Shown here in pieces: positions 1 to 6,747 of a stretch of 38,358 nt of DNA; the first letter of the stretch is position 1, and each line of letters begins with the position of its first letter. The position numbers and the translations under genes were made by a program. A model generated the notes under the pieces. The model did no database searches. It saw only the letters and a program-made list of their open reading frames with translations, and was not told the DNA's origin. Source of the DNA: Hoylesella pleuritidis JCM 14110 (GTDB taxonomy: Bacteria > Bacteroidota > Bacteroidia > Bacteroidales > Bacteroidaceae); contig NZ_BAJN01000018.1 in NCBI RefSeq assembly GCF_000613725.1, positions 1-38,358 on the forward strand, read 5' to 3'.

Positions 1-209
1 GCATAGCCGAAGATAGGAATCCAAAAGATAATCCACAAGCAGAGAGAATAAACAACACTATTAAAAATGAAATATTCAAGAGAAAGCAGTTTCATTCTAT
101 TTTGGAAGTCAGGATAGAAATAGATAAAGCAATCGAATTCTATAACACTCAACGCCCACACATGAGTATAGATTTAATGACACCCGTACAAGTCTTGGAA
201 AGAACCTGA
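1..209 (+). pseudogene. IS3-family transposase (OrfB), C-terminal part cut by the window edge
   Basis: The open frame runs from base 3 to a TGA at 207-209 and gives 68 residues with no start inside the window. It contains DNPQAERINNTIKNE, the end of the IS3-type DDE integrase core, where the Glu in AER is the expected third catalytic acid. IEFYNTQRPHMSIDLMTPVQ follows, the usual C-terminal signature of OrfB. The left part of the gene lies outside the window, so whether the element is intact cannot be judged. It would carry out cut-and-paste or copy-out transposition of its own element. Family assignment is confident; the subgroup is not. Confidence 0.85.
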
Positions 210-276
210 GAGATAAAGAAAAAGTGGAAAAGCTATCTTGATAGAGCTATCAAAAAGCTCACACCGCGGAGTAAAA

Positions 277-696
277 TATAATACGCCTGTTCGGGATAAG
301 AAAGTTGTTTTTCTGCCGGCGGAACAAACTTTTCCGTTTTTCGATTCTTAATTTGTGGAAACCGGTCGAAAAAATACTTTTTTTCTCTGTTTCCATCTGG
401 AATTGTTCATAAATCTTTGTTTTTCTTCTGATTCCATCGGAAACAGCAAATAAATTTAAATATATTTACACTTCCCAATGGAAAGAAGAAATTTATTTTT
501 GTTTATTTGCATTTTACGATAGAAAGAGAGAAAATATATTTTATTTATTAACGCTTCCTTGTCGTCTTGAGAATATTTCTTTTATTTTCCGATGGATTGA
601 GCCGCTTTCTCACAGAAAAATCTTCTCCATTCCATTTGCAGATAAATGATAGAGTCGCTTTTCGGTTATTTTCTTATCCCGAATTGGCGTAATATA
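277..696. repeat. Non-coding block bounded by ~27-bp inverted repeats (MITE-like)
   Basis: The left end (277-303) reads TATAATACGCC, two bases, then TTCGGGATAAGAAA. The right end (670-696) carries the reverse complement with three mismatches. The 420 bp between are AT-rich, have no plausible ORF, and hold several short TTCC-ATGGAA-like motifs (around 398, 432, 474 and 585). No clear target-site duplication is visible. It lies between the IS3 remnant and pgp, so it may be a non-autonomous mobile element or a dispersed intergenic repeat. The inverted ends are seen directly; mobility is inference. Confidence 0.55.
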
Positions 697-767
697 ATAC
701 AAACAAACAAGTCTAACTAAAGTCGAAACACGTGGAAAGTTTCAATTCGATACGCCCAACAAAACTA

Positions 768-1412
768 TCATTCAAATAGAATCTCTTGCGGACAATTCAC
801 AAATGTAGTAGCACCGTGAGCGATAAGAAAATCTTTTGATCTGAATCCCCATAGCACACTGATACAAGGAAGCTCGCTATTACGCGCTGTGGCCACATCC
901 ACGTCGCTGTCTCCGATATATACAGCACGTTCTTTCGTCACACCCAACTGTCGCAATGCTTCTATGACCGTGTCCGGGGCCGGCTTCTTTCGGATGTCTT
1001 CGCGTTCGCCGATAGCCACTTCGACATAGCGGCTAAAAAAATGTCGACACAGATCCTGCGTGGCATCATAAAACTTGTTGCTGACAATCGCCAAGCGCTT
1101 ATCCCTGCGTTTCAGTTCGGCCAACAACTCGATAACGCCAGGATAAGGGCGCGTCGTATCAAGACTGTGCACAAGGTAGTGGCGACGGAAGGTCTCATAC
1201 ACTTCTTCAAAACGCGGATTGCCAAGTCCGCCAGGCGTAGCTCGCTCCATCAGCAGCTTAACCCCATTACCCACAAATAGTCTCACTTCGTCCAAGGTAC
1301 GCTCGGGCATACCCGCCGTGCGCAGCGCATAGTTGCAACTTGCAGCCAGATCGGTAAGCGTGTCGAGCAGTGTACCGTCTAAATCGAATATATATGTATC
1401 ATATTCTCTCAT
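768..1412 (-). CDS. gph: Phosphoglycolate phosphatase-like HAD hydrolase
   Basis: This 214-residue cytosolic HAD-superfamily phosphatase probably acts on 2-phosphoglycolate or a related small phosphate. Motif I is DLDGTLLDT (residues 10-18; Asp10 nucleophile, Asp12 acid/base). Motif II is the Ser in IVSNK (near 110), motif III the Lys in RKKPAPD (near 143), and motif IV GDSDVD (167-172). The helical cap between motifs I and II fits the Gph/PGP subfamily, and length is normal. The ATG lies about 27 bases downstream of the predicted start from the minus-strand -7 box at 1446-1453. The substrate is inferred from family only; pyrophosphatase or sugar-phosphatase activity is possible. Confidence 0.85.
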   Translation of the reverse strand: MREYDTYIFDLDGTLLDTLTDLAASCNYALRTAGMPERTLDEVRLFVGNGVKLLMERATPGGLGNPRFEEVYETFRRHYLVHSLDTTRPYPGVIELLAELKRRDKRLAIVSNKFYDATQDLCRHFFSRYVEVAIGEREDIRKKPAPDTVIEALRQLGVTKERAVYIGDSDVDVATARNSELPCISVLWGFRSKDFLIAHGATTFVNCPQEILFE

Positions 1413-1443
1413 TATATTCCACCTTTAAATCATAAAATATTGT

Positions 1444-1485
1444 TGCAAAGGTAGTAAAAACAATCTGCTTTTTACTACCTTTGCA
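1444..1485. promoter_or_regulatory. Divergent palindromic promoter pair between gph and mltG
   Basis: Two perfect 17-base arms (1444-1460 and 1469-1485) are reverse complements separated by 8 bases. Each arm contains a Bacteroidota -7 box TACCTTTG, at 1446-1453 on the minus strand and 1476-1483 on the plus strand. Expected starts are near 1439 (gph) and 1490 (mltG). No clear TTTG -33 element is seen for either. The arrangement places two promoters back to back within 42 bases, so polymerase binding on one strand should exclude the other. Confidence 0.75.
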
Positions 1486-1493
1486 GCGTTTTT

Positions 1494-2555
1494 ATGATAA
1501 TGAAAGATATGAACAGAAAACTCACAAATCGATACCTCATACCTGCGGCTGTGTGCCTGCTCGGGATTTGCGGACTGGTGTTTTATTACTTTTTCTTTTC
1601 GTTCTCAGCACGCCCCAAGACCGAATACATCTATATCGACAATAACGATAACGTCGACTCGGTGCTGGCGAAGCTCTCATCAATAGCCACCTGTCACGGA
1701 ATACAAGGCCTACGGACACTGCTACGCCACAGCGCTTACTCAAAACATATTCGAACGGGGCGCTATGCCGTAACGCCCAAAGACGGAGCTTTCAAGATAT
1801 TCAGATGTATCAAAAACGGTCAGCAGGCACCAGTCGAACTCACTATTCCATCAGTCCGCACACTGGATCGCCTATCCGCCGAACTCTCCAAAAAGCTGAT
1901 GCTCGACAGTGCAACAATCTATCGGGTACTCACCGACGAAAAGATCTGCCACCGCTACGGCTACGACACGCTGACCATTGCCTGTATGTTCATCCCAAAC
2001 ACATACGACGTTTATTGGAATATCTCGCCTGAAAAGCTCCTGGATCGGATGAAACGGGAGAGCGAAAGATTCTGGAACTTCAAGCGCCGGGAGAAAGCCA
2101 AGCAGATGGGAATGACTGAAAACGAGGTAATTACACTGGCCAGCATTATCGATGAGGAAACGGCCAACGACGCAGAAAAGCCGATGGTGGCGGGAATGTA
2201 CTACAATCGGCTCAAACTGCGCAATGCCGAGTATCCCAACGGAATGCCATTGCAGGCCGACCCTACCATCAAGTATGCCTGGCGAAGATTCGGCCTGCGG
2301 CGAATTTACAATAATCTGCTGCACATCGACAGTCCTTACAACACGTATAAGAACGTTGGCTTACCCCCGGGCCCCATTCGTATTCCGAGCGTAGCGGGCA
2401 TCGATGCCGTGCTCGATCGCGTACACCACGACTACCTGTATATGTGTGCCAAGGAAGATTTCAGCGGGACACACAACTTTGCCCATACCTATCAGGAACA
2501 TCAAAAGAATGCAGCAAGATATTCTAAGGCGCTAAATGAACGAGGTATAAAATGA
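1494..2555 (+). CDS. mltG: Endolytic transglycosylase MltG (YceG family)
   Basis: MltG is an inner-membrane lytic transglycosylase that cuts nascent peptidoglycan strands and is thought to set glycan length. A single membrane segment (about 14-36) anchors a periplasmic domain. Family motifs are clear: FIPNTYDVYWN (167-177), LASIIDEETA (215-224, the active-site region, where many relatives read ASIVEKET), MPLQADPTIKYA, and SPYNTY followed by GLPPGPI. At 353 residues the length is normal. ATGs at 1494, 1500 and 1509 are possible starts; with transcription expected near 1490, use of 1494 would make the message nearly leaderless, and 1509 is an alternative. The stop overlaps the next gene by four bases. 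Confidence 0.93.
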   Translation: MIMKDMNRKLTNRYLIPAAVCLLGICGLVFYYFFFSFSARPKTEYIYIDNNDNVDSVLAKLSSIATCHGIQGLRTLLRHSAYSKHIRTGRYAVTPKDGAFKIFRCIKNGQQAPVELTIPSVRTLDRLSAELSKKLMLDSATIYRVLTDEKICHRYGYDTLTIACMFIPNTYDVYWNISPEKLLDRMKRESERFWNFKRREKAKQMGMTENEVITLASIIDEETANDAEKPMVAGMYYNRLKLRNAEYPNGMPLQADPTIKYAWRRFGLRRIYNNLLHIDSPYNTYKNVGLPPGPIRIPSVAGIDAVLDRVHHDYLYMCAKEDFSGTHNFAHTYQEHQKNAARYSKALNERGIK

Positions 2556-3646
2556 CATTGCACATATTTAACCCCGAACACGACATTGCACTGGCCGCTG
2601 ACGAGCTGCACTTTACAGCTCCCCACGCAGCTCGGGAACTGCGGACAGACCTCGGATTCTTGCCGGCACTGTGGGCAGACGACGGCGATTTAATACTCGT
2701 TGAGAAGGTTTCGGCAGCTGTCAATTCCGTTCGTCATCTGAAATGTCACACGGCCGATGTTCTCTTTGTCACGCCAGCCGACCTCTCCGTCGTATCGTTC
2801 AGTGATATTACCATTGATCCGTGGGGCTGGGATCGTGTGCTGAAAGCTCAACTGCGGACCATCAATCCTGAATTAGAAAGACTGACACCAAGCGACGAAC
2901 AGCTGACCCAAATGCGCCGACTCAGTAACAGACGCTGGGCCGGCGAGCAACTTTTGCCACAATTGGTCGGTATCGACGACCGGCTCATCGGTACAAGCGA
3001 ATATATCACCGACATTCAAACAGTAGAGATGCAAGCTCGGCAGCTCCGCCGGTCGGTGTTCAAAGCACCGTGGAGCAGTAGCGGTCGCGGACTCAGATAT
3101 GTCGACGCACCGACAGACGAATTAGAGCCACACCTCAAAGGGTGGGCTATGAACACACTCAAACGGCAAGGCGGACTGATGATTGAGCCTTTTTATAACA
3201 AAATTCGAGACTTCGGAATGGAGTTCAACTGTGCCGCCGGTACCATTACTTACCAAGGTTTATCGCTCTTCAAAACAACCAATGGTTCCTACATAGGCAG
3301 TATTATTGCCACCGAAAGCGAAAAACAACATCTCCTCTCACAACATATCTCCATCTCGTTACTCGACACCATACGCGAGGCGATTATCCACCTACTCACC
3401 GACCATTTGGCTCCCATATACAACGGTCCATTAGGCATCGATATGATGATTGTCGCCGACAGCGGAAAATGCAAGCTCCATCCCTGCGTAGAACTGAATC
3501 TGCGCCGTACAATGGGACACGTTGCTCTTTCTATTCCGCACGATGAAGCCTGTCCCCAGCGCCTAATGACCATTTCTTACACCGACAAATATCACCTTAG
3601 AATCACTGAGACCGCAGAGAACATCGTTCGGGGTACACTACTGTGA
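2552..3646 (+). CDS. Uncharacterised ATP-grasp-like protein, coupled to mltG
   Basis: This 364-residue soluble protein begins MTLHIFNPEHDIALA and I cannot assign it to a named family. It has features of an ATP-grasp fold: a Gly/Ser-rich loop after a Lys (KAPWSSSGRG, 171-180), an IEPF segment (211-214), a GIDMMI strand (295-300), and an ELNLR motif (314-318) in the position of the metal-binding Glu/Asn of ATP-grasp enzymes. The start overlaps the mltG stop (ATGA), implying translational coupling. A carboxylate-amine or carboxylate-thiol ligase acting near the cell wall is possible but is inference. A terminator follows. Confidence 0.7.
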   Translation: MTLHIFNPEHDIALAADELHFTAPHAARELRTDLGFLPALWADDGDLILVEKVSAAVNSVRHLKCHTADVLFVTPADLSVVSFSDITIDPWGWDRVLKAQLRTINPELERLTPSDEQLTQMRRLSNRRWAGEQLLPQLVGIDDRLIGTSEYITDIQTVEMQARQLRRSVFKAPWSSSGRGLRYVDAPTDELEPHLKGWAMNTLKRQGGLMIEPFYNKIRDFGMEFNCAAGTITYQGLSLFKTTNGSYIGSIIATESEKQHLLSQHISISLLDTIREAIIHLLTDHLAPIYNGPLGIDMMIVADSGKCKLHPCVELNLRRTMGHVALSIPHDEACPQRLMTISYTDKYHLRITETAENIVRGTLL

Positions 3647-3676
3647 ACAGATGAAAGGCAAATAAGAAAAAGCAAT

Positions 3677-3713
3677 GTGACTCCAAAGTTCTTTATCTAA
3701 CTTTCGGAGTCAC
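3677..3713. terminator. Stem-loop terminator between convergent genes
   Basis: GTGACTCC-AAAGTT pairs with AACTTTCGGAGTCAC with one bulged base. On the minus strand the stem is followed by a T-rich run (TTGCTTTTTC), so it best serves the HU-like gene that ends at 3715, but it can also stop readthrough from the mltG operon. Confidence 0.7.
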
Positions 3714-3714
3714 A

Positions 3715-4173
3715 TCAAATCCTGATACACACTCTCAATTGGTCATTACGTGTGAGCACAATCATTCTGAATTCTATGGCTTGGGTGGAGTCTTTCCGCT
3801 CTTCTTTCTGTCCTGTTTCGGCACTTTGTGATACTCTACACCCTTCAAATCGCGGAAATCCTTCGTCGGGACAAAAACGCATCTGCGCGCGTTTGATATG
3901 CTCAGAGGCATTGAAATCCTTGATGTCTGTTACCACCCTTGATGTGATCGTGGGGTAAAACTTGCTGAAAGGGCCGGCATCCACGATATAGCCCAACGAA
4001 CAAAAACGATTCAACACTTTGCGAGCCTTGTAAAACACGGCTGCCACATCAGCCTCACCCACCGTAGAATCTTCGGCCATGGTGGCACAAAGTTCTTCAA
4101 ACGAGATCTGCTCTTTCTGGCAAACCAGACTCGGTACATACACTGTTTGACCTTTCAGCGGGCCAACACTCAT
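3715..4173 (-). CDS. HU-like DNA-binding protein (HU-HIG type)
   Basis: This 152-residue protein resembles the Bacteroidota HU-like family. It has an N-terminal part with ISFEELCATMAEDSTVGEADVAAVF, which matches the helical dimerisation region of HU/IHF. A strand-rich centre follows (RFCSLGYIVDAGPFSKFYPTI) in place of the DNA-binding arm. About 45 polar residues after the domain have no clear match. The expected role is nucleoid or regulatory DNA binding. The gene appears to be monocistronic; a strong dyad lies upstream at 4241-4278. Family assignment is moderately confident and no target can be named. Confidence 0.65.
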   Translation of the reverse strand: MSVGPLKGQTVYVPSLVCQKEQISFEELCATMAEDSTVGEADVAAVFYKARKVLNRFCSLGYIVDAGPFSKFYPTITSRVVTDIKDFNASEHIKRAQMRFCPDEGFPRFEGCRVSQSAETGQKEERKDSTQAIEFRMIVLTRNDQLRVCIRI

Positions 4174-4240
4174 TTTCTAGGATTCAGTGAATAATCCATT
4201 TTCTTCTTGTTTTTATGTTGTTTTTAATGAGGCTTTTGCC

Positions 4241-4278
4241 CCTCTCGAACTCCCTTTATATAAAGGGCTTCCGAGAGG
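4241..4278. terminator. Double inverted repeat (nested palindrome)
   Basis: Outer arms CCTCTCG/CGAGAGG enclose a perfect 16-base palindrome CCCTTTATATAAAGGG, giving one long cruciform or hairpin. It sits between the 22-bp repeat after the fimbrillin-like gene and the start of the HU-like gene. It may terminate minus-strand transcription from the fimbrillin operon; a T-rich stretch lies beyond it on that strand only weakly. An operator role is an alternative. Confidence 0.5.
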
Positions 4279-4286
4279 TCCAAAAA

Positions 4287-4374
4287 CACGATAGTACTTT
4301 TCACTCAATACAATAGTACCTTTTACCCTGCACGATAGTGCTTACTGGGCAACACGATACTACTTTTATCAATA
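4287..4374. repeat. Four-unit tandem repeat with exact 22-bp period
   Basis: Units begin at 4287, 4309, 4331 and 4353. Each carries a version of CACGATAGTAC followed by a T-rich stretch; the second reads TACAATAGTAC. The last unit runs into the stop codon of the fimbrillin-like gene, so on that strand the array is the 3' untranslated region. The motif differs from the TAACNGTTA arrays elsewhere in the window, but the 22-bp period is the same. Confidence 0.7.
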
Positions 4375-6019
4375 ACGTACGAAGGGGCGCACGCGATTGT
4401 TGCTTCGCTTAGGGAATGTGTCCCAGCGTACAAAAGACGAATACGCATGGATAATACCAGCATTGGAATGATCTCTATCAGAACTTGTGAAATAATAAGT
4501 GATGATGGCGAGAGGTATGCCACCCACTTGTGTAAAGGCACTATTGGCCAAAGCACCATACCAGCCATATTGTTGGTTAGTCTTAATTACTGCAGCTTTA
4601 TTGCCAAAGCCCAAAGTGGAAAACATCCATTTAAAATCGCTCAATGAAGGGAGATACCATTGCAGCTCAGGTGAGCCGGTATAAGTTACGCCGGAATTAT
4701 AGTCGGCTGCTACCTTAAATGCCGGGAAATCTGGATTCTTTCCTTTTCTCTTATCTCCGGTAACTGCGTTTGTACTGTAGCTTGGATCATAGGTCTCGTC
4801 ATAACCGCTAGTAGCCAAGCCATTTAATGCATCGTTTATATTCGGTGTCATGTGCGTATTTGTGTCTGTCCAAGTAGTAACATAATTACCCGCACACCAT
4901 ATTATGTCATTTCCTTCGTTAGCATCTTTCAAGGCTAAAGCCATGTGTTGTCCTAGATCTAATATAACAGCAATCGGTATCTTTGGACCATCACCGTAAA
5001 TGGTTTCGCGGAGGAAACCGGTAGTACCGTCACTCATCAGATAGGTATAGTTAGGTTTGAGCTTAATTTTAACGACATACGATTTACCTGCTTGCATCGA
5101 GAGCGTAGCGTTGAGCTGAGGAACCGAGAAGATGCCGATAGGCTTCCAAAAGACAGTGCCGGCAGAGATATTGGTTAGCTTCAGTTTGCTGCTTTCTGTC
5201 GTGGGTAAGAAGTAGTGATAATCACTTGTTGAAGTATAGGAATAGTTTTGCCCATAATTCGAAGCCGAGTATTTCGCTTCTGTGCTGGCTGGTGAGTTAT
5301 TTGTTTCTGTTACCATCGCTCCGTTGGTAGCAGTATAAGACTTTGTCGAGAGATTGTAAGTTACGCTTGTAGGGATCACATTAGCAGCCGTAGTTTCCAA
5401 CGTGGCGGTAATGTTCTCGGGTATATCCTTCTGACAAACGAACTGGGTACGCAAGCGAGCGCCTACATGTTTCATTGTGAACGTGACTGTCTGGTCAGGA
5501 TCTTGATTGATAGCCGCGGTTACGGTGCTGATCATCGCCGTTTTGGCTTTTTCACGCGATACGGTCAGATCGTTACCCGAAACTATTACGTCATCATTGA
5601 ATGCAACAAAGTCATAATTACCGTGAGACAACTTGATACTTTTTTTTTGTACCGGCATCGGGTATGAATGTTCCGCCACTAAATGTGCCTTTTATTTCCC
5701 CTTTCAACGTTCCACTTTGGTAAGCGCGGATCGTGTAATAGCCAGTGGCAGGACTGGTCGCACCACGTGTTTTCTTAGCGGCAGGCTCATTTTCTACGGT
5801 TATTTCAGCCTCGCAATCGCCGAGGTCGACGATTTGAGGTTTATTTGTTGCGGCTGCTCGTGTCAATGTTTCGTCCTCGCCGAAGTCTTCGTTGACGAAA
5901 CTGAATTGCACCTCTTGTGCCGGTTCTTCTGTCTCACTGATATTATTATCACTGCTGCAACCTGTCGTTGCCAAGAGCATTAAGGCCACGCTTAAAAATA
6001 GATATTTCTTCATTGTCAT
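4369..6019 (-). CDS. Fimbrillin-like surface lipoprotein, frameshifted in an A9 tract
   Basis: The N-terminal frame (6019 to 5618) begins with a lipoprotein signal, MKKYLFLSVALMLLATTGC, and the Cys would be lipidated. The remaining 436 codons lie in another frame. Removing one base from the run of nine A (plus-strand T 5640-5648) joins them into 549 residues with no other stop: FIPDAGTKK then SIKLSHGNYDF. The middle resembles FimB/Mfa-type lipoproteins that decorate Bacteroidota fimbriae. The C-terminus (WYLPSLSDFKWMF to NNRVRPF) matches the DUF1566/FISUMP C-terminal fold, often an adhesin-like tip domain. It is probably outer-membrane anchored and surface exposed. The frameshift may be phase variation, transcriptional slippage or a read error. 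Confidence 0.7.
5640..5648 (-). repeat. A9 homopolymer at the frame junction
   Basis: Nine consecutive A residues on the coding strand lie exactly where the two open frames of the lipoprotein gene meet. Eight A would restore the full-length protein; nine gives a 133-residue truncated product. Homopolymers of this length are prone to slippage in replication, transcription and sequencing. Confidence 0.85.
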
Positions 6020-6045
6020 TATCTTTTTTAATTATCAATTATCAA

Positions 6046-6215
6046 CTACTCAAACTCGTACTCTCCACCATCTACTTCTTCATCGGGATCCCATTCTTCT
6101 TGCTGTGATCCAGGATGTGGACTAACGGATGTGCAGATGAATTGCTCGGCTTCCGCTTGAATCATTTCACACTCGGGCTTGCTATAAGCCTACTCTCTAA
6201 ATAATTTTTGTTCAT
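6046..6215 (-). CDS. Small surface-operon peptide, frameshifted as read
   Basis: Minus-strand ATG at 6215 starts MNKNYLESR. The frame then breaks and continues one base off as AYSKPECEMIQAEAEQF followed by ICTSVSP, ending EYEFE at 6046-6048. Adding one G within the AGTAGGCT segment near 6195 gives a single 56-residue product. An internal ATG at 6165 would give a shorter intact one. The acidic tail and the YxKPE...FICTSVSP pattern resemble short peptides I recall upstream of fimbrial and surface genes in Prevotella-like genomes; that match is from memory and untested. The stop lies about 27 bases before the lipoprotein gene, consistent with one operon. Confidence 0.5.
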
Positions 6216-6339
6216 ATTACATTAGTTTTTGAATAAATAACCGTGTTTATTTCCCTTTTTCTACGAGATAAAAGGGTACGAAAAAGCGAACAAAAGGAAC
6301 TCTGTCGGACCCTTTGTTTATGGGGGAATACGCGCCTTT

Positions 6340-6353
6340 CACGCGCGCGTACA
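6340..6353. repeat. Alternating purine-pyrimidine CG tract
   Basis: CACGCGCGCGTACA alternates pyrimidine and purine throughout, which favours left-handed Z-DNA under negative supercoiling. It lies in the predicted leader of the surface operon, about 38 bases downstream (minus strand) of the GT tract. Confidence 0.6.
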
Positions 6354-6388
6354 AGAAAACTAAAAAAATGTTTACTCCGCCAGATGCG

Positions 6389-6461
<73 letters not shown>

Positions 6462-6479
6462 ACTTTTTTCTGAGTCCAC

Positions 6480-6510
6480 CAAATATAAAACGTTAAAAGA
6501 TGCAGAGAAA
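6480..6510 (-). promoter_or_regulatory. Predicted promoter of the surface-peptide/lipoprotein operon
   Basis: On the minus strand, TATATTTG (6480-6487) matches the TAnnTTTG -7 consensus. TTTC (6507-6510), one mismatch from the -33 TTTG, sits exactly 19 bases upstream. Transcription should begin near 6473, immediately before the CA tract and about 258 bases ahead of the small-peptide ATG. Confidence 0.55.
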
Positions 6511-6722
6511 GCTATATCTCTTTGCATCGTGTTGCCGTTGTTTATATTTGTTCCTTTAATCATATCTTAACTATTCAGTCCCCAACTTAGAGGGTAGATA
6601 CAGAAAAACTTCGGCAAAGGTAATTAATAAATCCTAAACTCGCAAGAAAAATGAGAATTAATTTAATTGCAACACCTCATAAGTTCCACGAAGAAGTGTA
6701 AATAGATTGGAATATTTTTTTG

Positions 6723-6730
6723 TATCTTTG
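6723..6730 (+). promoter_or_regulatory. ligA -7 promoter element
   Basis: TATCTTTG matches TAnnTTTG and is followed by GCG; the start is expected near 6737, leaving an ~11-base leader before the ATG at 6748. No good TTTG at -33 is seen. The rest of the 6511-6722 interval holds an imperfect GATGCA...TGCATC stem (about 6500-6530) and nothing coding. Confidence 0.6.
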
Positions 6731-6747
6731 CGAAAAATTTCAGAGAG

